From the NCBI GenBank assembly GCA_016191205.1, contig JACPPB010000026.1:62001-126000 (forward strand): a stretch of 64,000 nt of DNA, read 5' to 3'. The position numbers and the translations under genes are program-made. Numbering within the stretch: the first letter of the stretch is position 1; every line of letters starts with the position of its first letter. Shown one piece after another: positions 19,908-28,840 of the stretch. Source of the DNA: Gammaproteobacteria bacterium. Its GTDB lineage: Bacteria; Pseudomonadota; Gammaproteobacteria; Pseudomonadales; Porticoccaceae. Below the pieces are notes generated by a model. The model was given only the letters and a program-made list of their open reading frames with translations, did not search any database and was not told where the DNA came from.

Positions 19908-20915
19908 ATGATACAGCAGCGCGTCGCGGCGTGGCAGTCGCTCGACTGGCACGCGGAGCTCGCGGCCGCCGTAAGGGACCCGCGCGAACTGGCCGCCCTG
20001 CTCGAGCTGCCCGTAGCCGCCCTCGGCATTGCGGAAGCCGCCCACGCGCAGTTTCCGCTGCGCGTCCCGCGTCCCTACATCGCCCGCATGCGGCGCGGCG
20101 ATCCCCGCGACCCGCTGCTGCTGCAGGTACTGCCGGCGCAGGCCGAGATGATCGCCACACCCGGGTACGGCGAAGATCCGCTGGCAGAGCGCGCCGCCAA
20201 CCCGATCCCGGGGCTGATCCACAAGTATTTTGGCCGCGTGCTGCTGATTTTGAGTCCGGCGTGCGCCATCCACTGCCGTTACTGTTTCCGCCGTCATTTC
20301 GACTACGCCGGCAACACGCCGGGGCGCGCCCGCTGGCGGGAAGCGCTCGATTACATCCGTCGCGACGACTCGATCACGGAGGTCATTTACAGCGGCGGCG
20401 ATCCGCTGGCCGCGGGCGATCCGCTGCTCGCCTGGTTGACCGAACAACTCGCCGCCATCCCGCATCTGACGCGCTTGCGCGTACACACGCGCCTGCCGGT
20501 GGTGATTCCCGCCCGCATCGATGCCGAGTGCCTCGCCTGGCTCGGCGGAACCCGCCTCCAGACCAGCCTGGTACTCCATGTGAACCACGCCAACGAACTG
20601 GATGCGGACGTCGCCGCGGCGGTCGGGTCGTTGCGTGCCGCCGGGATCACCGTGCTCAATCAATCGGTCTTGCTGGCCGGCGTCAACGACTGCGTGGAGC
20701 GCCTGACCCGCCTCAGTGAACAACTGTTTTCAGTGGGAATCCTCCCGTATTATCTTCACCTGCTGGACCGGGTTCAGGGCGCCGCCCACTTTGCCGTCGA
20801 TCAGGCGCAGGCAATTACCCTCCATCGCGCGATGCTGGCGCGGCTGCCGGGGTATCTGGTGCCGCGGCTGGTCGAGGAAGTGCCCGCTCTGCCTTACAAA
20901 AAGCCCCTAAACTGA
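19908..20915 (+). CDS. epmB: EF-P beta-lysylation protein EpmB (lysine 2,3-aminomutase-like)
   Basis: A 335-residue radical-SAM, PLP-dependent enzyme that converts (S)-alpha-lysine to (R)-beta-lysine for EF-P. The iron-sulfur motif is CAIHCRYCFRRH (CxxxCxxC). KamA-family motifs EVIYSGGDPLAAGD and LVLHVNHANELD follow, and PYYLHLLDRVQGAAHF holds the likely PLP-domain residues. It is divergent from efp with a 56-base gap. TGGTAGAAT at 19833-19841, inside the efp 5' end, could be its extended -10 box. Confidence 0.95.
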   Translation: MIQQRVAAWQSLDWHAELAAAVRDPRELAALLELPVAALGIAEAAHAQFPLRVPRPYIARMRRGDPRDPLLLQVLPAQAEMIATPGYGEDPLAERAANPIPGLIHKYFGRVLLILSPACAIHCRYCFRRHFDYAGNTPGRARWREALDYIRRDDSITEVIYSGGDPLAAGDPLLAWLTEQLAAIPHLTRLRVHTRLPVVIPARIDAECLAWLGGTRLQTSLVLHVNHANELDADVAAAVGSLRAAGITVLNQSVLLAGVNDCVERLTRLSEQLFSVGILPYYLHLLDRVQGAAHFAVDQAQAITLHRAMLARLPGYLVPRLVEEVPALPYKKPLN

Positions 20916-20972
20916 CACTGACGCGCGAGCGCTCTACCCCGAAATGAGTTACCCAGGAAGTTAGCAAAACAA

Positions 20973-22501
20973 ATGGAACAGTCCGCAGCACAGGATCGTC
21001 AGCTTGCCAATATTCTCCTGCGTCTTTCCCGCGCGGACGATGCCGTGGCAGCGCTGGACGAACAACCCGCTCCCATGGGATTGCCTGGCGGCGTCGAAAA
21101 CCTTGAAAAACTATCCCCAGAAACTCGCGCCCCCGCGCTGTATCGCCACCTCCGCGAAATCCGCGCCACTGGAGTGGGGCCACGCATCCGGCTGGAGCGC
21201 GTGGTCTATCTCGGTCCCCTGATAGCCGAAACCGTCAATGCGCTCATGGTGCAACCCGTGGCGGCCTCGGACCGGCGTCTGGCGATCTCCCTGCCCATTG
21301 CACTGCTGAAATGTAGCTACGACATCAAGCGCCAGGCCGTGGTGCAGAGCATTCGCCAACCCCGAATGGACGCGTCATTGGTGGCCGATGCCGTCCTCAC
21401 AACCTTTGCTGCACTGTTCGACCTCCTGGTGTGCTACTGGATCCAGCACTTGCCGCCCCCGGAACGGTTTTGGGGCGAACTGCACGCGCTCTATCAGCTC
21501 GCCAGTCATGCGGGACTTGGCAGCCGCAGCCGCAGCGGCAGCGGACACCCACGGACAACGGCGACACTGCGCGAAATACGCAACGCTTACCTTAAACCGT
21601 TGCTGTTGGGCAGTCTGAGCCCGACCCGCTTCAACAGCGGCGAAATCAAGCAGCTCGTCAGCTTTGTCGCCAACCATGCCGCGCTGGCCCGACTCGGGAC
21701 GGCCCGAGGATTGTTTGCGGTCGATCCCTGGTGCGACCGACCGCCGACCTACGCGGTACGCGACACCGCCAAGGAGCGCAGCGTCGCGCTCTGTACGCGC
21801 GGCCTGGTCAAGATCCTTGATAACGCCGACACCGACCTGACTCCCCGCCTCAGGGAAGACCTGCGTCGCTACTGGAGTAGCGACCAGGTGCGTTCTGAAC
21901 ACCACCAACGCGCCGATGAGCGCGTGGAAATCGTGTTCGGCCTGGAAGCGGCACACCAGTTGCTGACGGGCTGCGTTGATGACGACGATTTTCTCGGCCA
22001 TCTTGGAGCCCGGGACGCCGGACAGCGGGTGATTGCGCAAACGCCCATCGAGTTGCATTCGGCGACCTGCGTCGATCGCAGCCCTTCCGGCGCCAAACTC
22101 AAGATGGCAGGAGTGCCCGAGGCGCTGCGCCCCGGGGAGCTGATCGCGCTTCTGATGGCCGGTGAGCCCCAGTGTCGGCTCGGCATTGTGCGCTGGACGC
22201 AGCTGACGCCCAAGCTGGACTCGGTTGCTGGAATCCAGTGGCTACCCCACTCAAGCTGCCCCTGTGGTACCGCCGCGGTCGCAGAAACATCTGCTCTGAC
22301 ACCGTACTTCAGGAGCTTTCTGATCCCGGCCGCCCGGCCGCGCCTGCACAGGGCCCATGGGAGCTGATCGCACCCACGCGCATTCTCAAACCGCGCGATC
22401 ACCTCCACCTCATCACCCCTGAGGGCGAGATGAACCTGTCGGTCGCCGCGGTGGTGGACATGACATTTCATGTTTCCCGCTTTCACACCGTCGCCCGATG
22501 A
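20973..22501 (+). pseudogene. FimW-like PilZ-type c-di-GMP protein, frameshifted
   Basis: Two overlapping reading frames (20973-22367 and 22172-22501) together make one protein of about 509 residues. The first frame covers a long helical N-terminal region and most of a PilZ-like domain with CVDRSPSGAKLKM, matching the [D/N]xSxxG c-di-GMP motif. After GIQWL the family-like sequence continues only in the other frame (LPLWYRRGRR, then WELIAPTRILKPRDH). Adding one C to CCCC at 22245-22248 joins them. The order fimW-like, fimX-like, serB is that of PA4958-PA4960 in Pseudomonas aeruginosa, where FimW promotes surface attachment and pili. A real mutation and a sequencing error are both possible. The start ATG has AGGAAG upstream. 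Confidence 0.7.
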
Positions 22502-22821
22502 CGTCCGTTCACAGCGATGATCTGATTGCGGCGCCCGGTCGGCGCGGCGGCGGAACCCGCGATGCACCGCCGCCATTGACCCGGCGCAAGCGCATCACGG
22601 CCTGATTTCATTGCCAGATTTGGGTACCACGACAAACAGTTCGCTCCCGTATTTCATGTAACCTGAGTTAACCTTTACAATCCTCGAGGCAGGACACTCA
22701 TCGTGACGCACCCAAAACGACCAAACCGAATCCCCGCACCGAGCGACGGAATGTCCGCGCGGACGGGTGGCGGTCGAGCAACTCCCATAATCAAGCGGCA
22801 CATCGATCCGGTAATAGTGCC
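22502..22821. other. 320-base gap between fimW-like and fimX-like genes
   Basis: No long convincing gene. TACAAT at 22676-22681 could be a -10 box for the fimX-like gene. A 40-codon GTG-started frame at 22703-22825 has AGGA eight bases upstream and its stop overlaps the TTG start of the fimX-like frame (TTGA); it may be a leader peptide or chance. Confidence 0.4.
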
Positions 22822-23784
22822 TTGAAGGTACTCACAACCCTTGCAGACCAAGTCGATAAACTCGCGAGCCTGCTCCAGAGCAGCGCAGAGTCTGTCGATT
22901 TCCAGGTCATCGACAGTGCGGACCTGGATGTATCCGTCCACGACGCCGAATTATTGCTGGCTGGCTACACCAGCGACGCTGATCGTGCGCTGGCGCGCGC
23001 CGTGCTCGGCAGCCTGAAAAAGCTCGCGCTGGATATTCCCGTCATTCTGCTCGTCGCACTCCCCGACCGCGAGCACGTTGTGGAAGGACTCCGGGCCGGC
23101 GCCGCCGATGTCGTCACGCTCGATGACGATCAGCATCTCCTGCAGGTCATCAAGCGTACCCGTCTGGCACGCGCCGAGCGCCAGGAGCGCAACTCATGGC
23201 GACAGCGGTTTGCGGCCTCGGAACGGCGCTGCGAACGCCTGATGGACAGCTCGCGCGACGCCATCGCCCTGATCAGCGACGGCGTGTACACCTATGTCAA
23301 CGTGGCTTACGCGCTCATGCTGGGCCATCAGGACACCGAGGACCTGGTGCCGTCGCCGGTGATCGACAGCTTCCACCCGGATAACCACCGCGAACTGAAG
23401 CCCCTGATGAGGCCTTTGTCGGTCACACAGCCGATCGCGTCGGAACGCAAGACCTTTCGCATGCTCGGCTACAACGGCACGGACTTCCAGATCGAAATGA
23501 ACGTCGCCCAGATCGACTACCAGGGCGAACCGGCGATGCAGTTGATCGCCTACCAGAAAGATCTTGCCAGGCAACCCGGATTTGCGGCCACGGGAACCGC
23601 TGCGGAGAGTACCGAGACCGACCCGGCACTCATCGAATGCCGGCAGGTCAACCTCAAGCGGATGACGGACTACCTTCACAACGCCACACGCGAAACCGTC
23701 GACACCCAGCGGCCCTGGCTGCTGCATGATGTACGCGTCGATGAAGTCGACAGCCTGCAGGGGGATCACCGCCGTCCACGATGA
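22822..23784 (+). pseudogene. fimX: FimX-like protein, N-terminal part (receiver-like + PAS), frameshifted
   Basis: This 320-codon frame holds the first two domains of a FimX-type protein: a degenerate receiver-like domain (about 1-120, LTTLADQVDKLASLL to VIKRTRLARAE) and a PAS domain (about 130-250, RLMDSSRDAIALISDGVYTYVN). It ends abruptly at 23784 just after a run of five G (23760-23764). Dropping one G continues smoothly into the frame at 23726-24682. The start is a TTG with no clear ribosome site, so it is uncertain. FimX organises type IV pilus assembly at the cell pole in response to c-di-GMP. Confidence 0.72.
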
Positions 23785-24682
23785 CGCCGACGAGCCGACC
23801 AGCTGGATCGACCGCTGCCTCAAAGCCGTGCGCGCACTCGACACTGAAGGCAGCGCTGGTACCAGCACCCGTGTGCGGCTATTCGAGGATCTTTACCCGA
23901 CCAGCGTCGGCAGCCTGAACGAAGAGAACAACGTCAAACAGTTTGTCCGCCAGATGCTGGAACAGAAGATGCTCGGGCTGGTATATCAGCCCATCGTCTC
24001 GCTCCAGCACCAGGATTTCGAAGACTACGAGGTCTTCACCCGGCAGACCATCGCCGAACTCCCGCCCGGCATTCCACAGGACCTGTTCAAGCGCGCGTTT
24101 CGTACCAATGTCGCCGGCGATCTGGATCGCTGGGCCATCCTGGAATCCTTCAAGGCGCTGAAAAACCGGCTCGCCACTCATCCGAAAACCCGGTTGTTCA
24201 TCAAAATCAGCGCCATTTCGCTGCGGGATACCAGCTTCGTTCCCTGGCTGAGAATTTCCTATCAGGCTACCGGCCTCGACCCCAAACACCTGGTGTTCCA
24301 GATCGAGGAAAAAGACGTCAGCCTGGCCATCTCCAGCACGCGGGAGCTGTCGTCGCAGCTCAACCGTCTGGGCCTGCTGATAGGCGTGACTCACTACGGA
24401 CTGTCCAGCTCGCCCGGCCGGATCTTCTCCGACCTGAAATTTGATTTTGCCAAGCCCGACCAGTCCTGCGTACTCAGGGCCAGCACCAGCACCGAGGGCA
24501 TGGAACATCTGAGCGCCTGCATCACCGCCGCCAAAAGCGCCGGGGTCCGCGTCATCGTTCCCTTTGTCGAAGATGCCAGCATCATCCCGCTGTTGTGGAA
24601 GCTCGGGGTAAATCACATCCAGGGCTATTACATCCAGAGTCCGGGCCCCACCATGGAGTATGATTTCAGCAGTCAGGAATGA
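23726..24682 (+). pseudogene. fimX: FimX-like protein, C-terminal part (degenerate EAL), frameshifted
   Basis: Continuation of the fimX-like gene in the +1 frame, read from about 23762. A linker of roughly 130 residues has no recognisable GGDEF signature. The EAL-type domain begins near LVYQPIVSLQHQDFEDYEVF. The EAL motif itself is EVF, and the DDFG-type metal motif is replaced by VTHYGL, so it should bind c-di-GMP without cleaving it, as Pseudomonas FimX (EVL) does. QGYYIQSPGP near the end is the usual C-terminal binding segment. The stop overlaps the convergent serB stop by ten bases. Confidence 0.72.
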
Positions 24683-25896
24683 GGTCCGCGCGCGTCCTGA
24701 TCGCTGATCCCCATGAGGTACAGAATACTGTCAAGTCCCAACTGGGAGATCGACTGCTTGGCGCTGGCCCGCACGATCGGCTTGGCGCGAAAGGCAATGC
24801 CCAGCCCCGCAACCCCCAGCATCAATAAATCATTGGCGCCATCGCCGACCGCGATCGTCTGCTCCAGGCTGATCCCCTCGCGCTCCGCCAGCTGCCGCAG
24901 CAATTCGGCCTTGCGCGCCGCATCGACGATTTCGCCGCGTACCTCACCGGTCACCACACCGTCGCGCACTTCCAGTTCGTTGGCGAACAGGTAATCGATT
25001 CCGAGACGCGCGCGGATGCGTTCGCCGATGCAACTGAAGCCGCCGGACAGAATGGCGGTCTTGTAGCCCAGCTTTTTCAGGGTGGCAATGAGATGCTCGG
25101 CCCCCTCGGTGAGGGTCAGGCCGGCATAGACTTCGTCCAGCACGGATTCCGGCAAGCCTTTCAACAGTGCGAGCCGCTCGCGAAAACTCGCGCGAAAATC
25201 GAGCTCCCCGCGCATGGCGCGTTCGGTGATCGCCGCCACCTGAAGTCCGGCGCCGGCGCGCAGTGCGAGTTCGTCGATCACCTCGTTTTCGATCAGGGTC
25301 GAATCCATGTCGAACGCCACCAGGCGGCGGTGGCGCCGGAAAATGCTGTCCTCCTGATAGGCAATATCGATATCGAGCTCGGTGGACAGCTCCAGCAGCG
25401 ACGAACGCAACTGCGCCAGGTCCGGAGTGTCGCCGCGCACCGAAAACTCGACGCAGGCCTTGCCGTCACGCGCGGTGGACGCCAGCGGAACCCGTCCGGA
25501 AAGTCGCACGATCTTGTCGATATTGAGTCCGTGCGCCGAGATCACCGCCGTCACCCGCGCGATATGCTCGGCGAGGATGGCGCGCGCCAGCAGCGTGACG
25601 ATATGGCGCGGCTTGCCCTGTTGGCCGACCCAGTGGCGATAGGCGGCGTCCGAGACCGACTCAAAGCGGACTTCGAGCCCCAGCGCGCGCAAGGTGGCGC
25701 GCAACTCCTCCATGGCCGCACCGACCTCGCCCCGCCGCGGCACCCAGGCCAGCAGACCGAGATTCAGGGTGTCGTGAATCACCGCCTGCCCGATGTCCAG
25801 CACCGTGGCGCCGTGCTGGGCCAGCACCAACGACACGGCGCTGGTGACTCCAGGACGATCGGGGCCGGACACATTGACCAGCAGGATCTCCGTCAT
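24673..25896 (-). CDS. serB: phosphoserine phosphatase SerB
   Basis: A 407-residue SerB, last step of serine synthesis. Two N-terminal ACT-like domains (about 1-180, starting ILLVNVSGPDRPGVTSAV) precede a HAD phosphatase domain with motif I FDMDSTLIENEVIDELA, motif II ILSGGFSCIGERI and motif III AVGDGANDLLML. Length and layout match the Pseudomonas and mycobacterial type rather than the shorter E. coli one. It is convergent with fimX and appears intact although both flanking genes are broken. Confidence 0.96.
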   Translation of the reverse strand: MTEILLVNVSGPDRPGVTSAVSLVLAQHGATVLDIGQAVIHDTLNLGLLAWVPRRGEVGAAMEELRATLRALGLEVRFESVSDAAYRHWVGQQGKPRHIVTLLARAILAEHIARVTAVISAHGLNIDKIVRLSGRVPLASTARDGKACVEFSVRGDTPDLAQLRSSLLELSTELDIDIAYQEDSIFRRHRRLVAFDMDSTLIENEVIDELALRAGAGLQVAAITERAMRGELDFRASFRERLALLKGLPESVLDEVYAGLTLTEGAEHLIATLKKLGYKTAILSGGFSCIGERIRARLGIDYLFANELEVRDGVVTGEVRGEIVDAARKAELLRQLAEREGISLEQTIAVGDGANDLLMLGVAGLGIAFRAKPIVRASAKQSISQLGLDSILYLMGISDQDARGPHS

Positions 25897-25937
25897 CGAC
25901 GCCCAGGACTCCCGGAGTGCTGGACTGCCCTGGTCAT

Positions 25938-26593
25938 TCAGCGCGGCTGCATGCGAATGGCACCATCGATGCGGATGGTCTCGCCATTGATGTAGCCGTT
26001 TTCGACGATATGCACCGCCAGCCGGCCGTATTCGCTCGGCTGACCCAGCCGCGCCGGTCCCGCGCCATCGGCAGGGTCATGCCCACGACGCCGCCCTTGC
26101 TGGCGGAATAGGCGCACTGGCCCACCTGCCCCTCATAGGCAGCGACTGACGCGGTGTGGATGATCACGCCGCGCTCGCCGTTTTCCAGTTCGTTCTTCGC
26201 CATCGCGGCCGCCGCGCAGCGCGCCACATTGAAGCTGCCGGTGAGATTGATGCCGATGATTTTGGTGAAATCCTCCAGCGGCATGGGCGCACTGTCGCGG
26301 TCGAGAATTTTTTTGGCCGGACCGATCCCGGCGCAGTTGATCAGCACATGGATCGCACCGAATTTGGTGACCACCTGCGCGATGGCCGCCTCGACCGCCG
26401 TCGCGGAAGCCACATCGACGGAATGGAACACCGCCCGATCCGCGCCCAGTTGCGCCACCACCTCGGCACCGGCCGCGGCATTGAGATCGAAGATCGCGAT
26501 CCGCGCGCCCCGGCGCGCCAGCTCGTCCACCGTCGCGCGGCCCAAACCGGACGCACCGCCGGTCACCACGGCTACCTTGTTTTGCAAATCCAC
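25938..26593 (-). pseudogene. 3-hydroxyacyl-CoA dehydrogenase type 2-like SDR with internal deletion
   Basis: A short-chain dehydrogenase starting at a GTG (VDLQNKVAVVTGGASGLGRA) with GAGGAGA upstream. It keeps the Rossmann TGGASGLG, the INCAGIG motif and the catalytic YSASK. After [13 protein letters not shown] the family sequence is lost in frame; the family C-terminus ([19 protein letters not shown], ending DGAIRMQPR) appears in another frame immediately after. Relatives have about 40 residues between these points, including the substrate loop, so about 120 bases plus frame are missing. The ORF track's tail ([12 protein letters not shown]) is out-of-frame translation. The intact enzyme would oxidise 3-hydroxyacyl-CoA. 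Confidence 0.8.
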
Positions 26594-26617
26594 GGCTGTC
26601 TCCTCGTTGCTTGAGTG

Positions 26618-26635
26618 ACGTTACCTGCGTAACGT
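26618..26635. promoter_or_regulatory. palindromic operator candidate upstream of the SDR gene
   Basis: ACGTTAC CTGC GTAACGT is a perfect 7-bp inverted repeat, 25 bases before the SDR start codon. Acyl-CoA and branched-chain catabolic genes in proteobacteria are often controlled through ACGT-containing palindromes (for example by LiuR-type regulators). The regulator is not in the window; binding is inference. Confidence 0.4.
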
Positions 26636-26801
26636 TTGGTTGGATGAATCGTCCGGGCCAGTAAGGCACTGCCGCCACCGATCGGCAAAAGGCTCGCCGG
26701 TTGCGCGCTCACCGCGGGCCGCCATTGTCGGGAAAACCCCGCGACCCGGCAACCGGGCTACACTCTCGCGCCACTCACACGCTGATCGGATTGCCGCATC
26801 C

Positions 26802-27368
26802 ATGCACAAGGTGTTCATCAGCCCGGACACGCTGCTCGCCGCCAGCTTCCGTCTGGCAATTCAGGTCCACGCCAGCGGCTATCTCCCGGACCTCATCCTC
26901 GGCGTCTGGCGCGGCGGCAGCCCGATCGCGATTGCGGTACACGAGTACTTCGCCTTTCACGGCCACGATTGCGAGCACTTCCCGGTACGGGTCAGCTCGT
27001 ACACCGGCATCGGCACGCAGGCCGACCAGATTGCGATCCACGGTCTGCCCTGCCTGCTGCCACAACTGACTGATACGCAGCAGGTGCTGGTGGTGGATGA
27101 TGTGCTGGATACCGGACGCAGCCTGGACGCTCTGCTGAACGCGCTGCGCTCGGTGCCGGGAACGCGGGACATCCGCATCGCCTGCCCCTGGTACAAGCCG
27201 AAGCACAACCGCACCCGCATCGTCCCGGATTATTACCTGCACGAGACGGCGGACTGGCTGGTGTTCCCCCACGAACTGGCGGGACTCGGCACGGCGGAAA
27301 TCCGCGCGGGCAAGGGCGCCTTGGGCGCCCTGCTGCTGGATCCCCCGCGGTTCGATCGCGAGCCCTGA
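26802..27368 (+). CDS. phosphoribosyltransferase domain protein
   Basis: A 188-residue type I phosphoribosyltransferase. The PRPP-binding loop is VLVVDDVLDTGRSLDALL near residue 95, and the N-terminal LILGVWRGGSPIAIAVHEY holds the usual second PRPP loop. This resembles the xanthine/hypoxanthine PRTase-like family found singly in many gammaproteobacteria, so purine salvage is likely but the base is not determined. I start at MHKVFISPDTLL; the upstream part of the ORF is non-coding. It is convergent with the first CoA-transferase of the array. Confidence 0.85.
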   Translation: MHKVFISPDTLLAASFRLAIQVHASGYLPDLILGVWRGGSPIAIAVHEYFAFHGHDCEHFPVRVSSYTGIGTQADQIAIHGLPCLLPQLTDTQQVLVVDDVLDTGRSLDALLNALRSVPGTRDIRIACPWYKPKHNRTRIVPDYYLHETADWLVFPHELAGLGTAEIRAGKGALGALLLDPPRFDREP

Positions 27369-27401
27369 CCGGCGGCACAACCGCGCCGCCGATCGCCGCC
27401 A

Positions 27402-28643
27402 TCAGGCACTCGCGATGGTGGTGACGCCCGCGGGCAGCGGCTCCGAGACCAGTACACCTTCCGCTTCCAGCGCGGCCACCTCGGCGACCGTCGCGCCGGC
27501 GAGCTGCGAGAATATTTCGCGGTTGTGTTCGCCCAGATAGGGCGCCTGCAGATCCAGCGGCTCGGGAAAATCGGAGAAGCGCAGCGGAATTCCCGGAATC
27601 TGCAGGTCACCGTAACCGCGGTCGTGGATGGTGCGCACCACTTCGCGCTCGATCAGGTGGGGATGCTCCATGGCCTCGGGCACACTCAACACCGGCGCCA
27701 CCGGGACGTGCATGTCCTCCAGCAAGCGCAAGGCGTCGTCGCGATCAAAATCCTTCAGCCAGTCTTCGATGATGGCGACGATCTCGAGGCGATGCTGGAC
27801 ACGCTTGGCATTGGTGTCGTAATTGGGGTTGTCGATCAGGTCGTCGCGTCCCATCGCCTTGCACAGCGGCACCCACTGCCGCGCCATCACCACCATGAAC
27901 AGGTAGCCATCGCGACATTTGAACAGGCCCAGCGGGGCCGCCGCGTAATGATGGTGGCCGGAACGCCTGGGTACGATCTTGCCCTTGCTGCCCGAATAGG
28001 CCTGCACATTGATCTCGTGACTGTGGAAATAGGAATCCAGCAGCGAGATATCGATGTACTGTCCGCGTCCGGTTTTGTAGCGGTACAGCAACGCGGCGTT
28101 GATGGCGGCGAGCGCATGCACGCCCGCACTGACATCGCCGATACCCAGCATGGGGAAATAGGGCGGCTGATCGGGATCGCCGATCATGTCCATCACGCCC
28201 GACACCGCCATGGCGATGTAATCAAAACCGGGCAGCTCGGAAAGCGGACCGGTCTGCCCAAATGCCGAAATCGAGCACATGATCAGCTCCGGGTTCAGAT
28301 GGCGCACCACGTCCCATCCGAGCCCCAACCGCGCAATCGCGCCCGGCGAAAAATTTTCGAGCAGCACATCGCAGGATTTCACCAGTTCCTTTATGAGCGC
28401 GAGTCCTTTGGGGTTGCGGATGTCCACGCAGACGCTTTTCTTGCCGCGATTCTGCTGAATGTAGTAACCGCTGCGACCAGCGCGTCGGTGCGGCAGTTGG
28501 TGAGTGGGATCGCCGGCGGGCGCGAGTTCGACCTTGATCACCTCGGCGCCCATCTCCGCCAGCAGGCGGGTGGTGGTGGGGCCGGCCAGAAACTGGGTGA
28601 AATCCAGTATCCGGTAACCCTCCATCATGTGTTTGGGTTGCAT
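27402..28643 (-). CDS. CaiB/BaiF family III CoA-transferase, array copy 1
   Basis: A 413-residue family III CoA-transferase. Shared array signatures: ILDFTQFLAGPTTTRLLAEM, QNRGKKSVCVDIRNPKG, MCSISAFGQTGPLS, and the catalytic-aspartate segment GDVSAGVHALAAINAAL. I prefer the second ATG (MQPKHMMEGYRIL): AGAGGTG lies about eight bases before it, and copy 2 begins with the same MQPKH. The first ATG is six bases upstream. A C-terminal AATVAEVAALEAEGVL segment is family-typical. The acid it activates cannot be told from sequence. Confidence 0.9.
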   Translation of the reverse strand: MQPKHMMEGYRILDFTQFLAGPTTTRLLAEMGAEVIKVELAPAGDPTHQLPHRRAGRSGYYIQQNRGKKSVCVDIRNPKGLALIKELVKSCDVLLENFSPGAIARLGLGWDVVRHLNPELIMCSISAFGQTGPLSELPGFDYIAMAVSGVMDMIGDPDQPPYFPMLGIGDVSAGVHALAAINAALLYRYKTGRGQYIDISLLDSYFHSHEINVQAYSGSKGKIVPRRSGHHHYAAAPLGLFKCRDGYLFMVVMARQWVPLCKAMGRDDLIDNPNYDTNAKRVQHRLEIVAIIEDWLKDFDRDDALRLLEDMHVPVAPVLSVPEAMEHPHLIEREVVRTIHDRGYGDLQIPGIPLRFSDFPEPLDLQAPYLGEHNREIFSQLAGATVAEVAALEAEGVLVSEPLPAGVTTIASA

Positions 28644-28714
28644 CTTCATTCACCTCTGGCAGCTTGTGAAACCTGGACTTCCCGACTCGAGGACATTTTC
28701 AAAAATCCATTTTT

Positions 28715-28809
28715 CGTCGTTCCCGCGCAGTGCCTGCTCCCTCGAAAGTGGGAATGGGCACCCTGGCATCGCAAAGTCTTCTGAAATACCCGCCTGCGCG
28801 GGCATGACG
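28715..28809. repeat. REP/MITE-like inverted repeat between CoA-transferase copies 1 and 2
   Basis: CGTCGTTCCCGCGCAG at 28715-28730 and CTGCGCGGGCATGACG at 28794-28809 are near-perfect inverted ends (2 mismatches in 16). The interior has further CCC/GGG symmetry. Translated antisense it gives VMPAQAGIS, the familiar signature of dispersed CGTCATTCCCGCG-type repeats in proteobacteria. The ORF at 28650-28844 is only a translation of this repeat. It probably inserted after the duplication. Confidence 0.7.
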
Positions 28810-28840
28810 ATCATTCTCGGAGCGTCGCTGATCTTTGGGC

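Noticed and set aside
24394-24585. Small minus-strand ORF inside fimX
   Set aside because: Shadow ORF with no start context; the plus strand carries the EAL domain.
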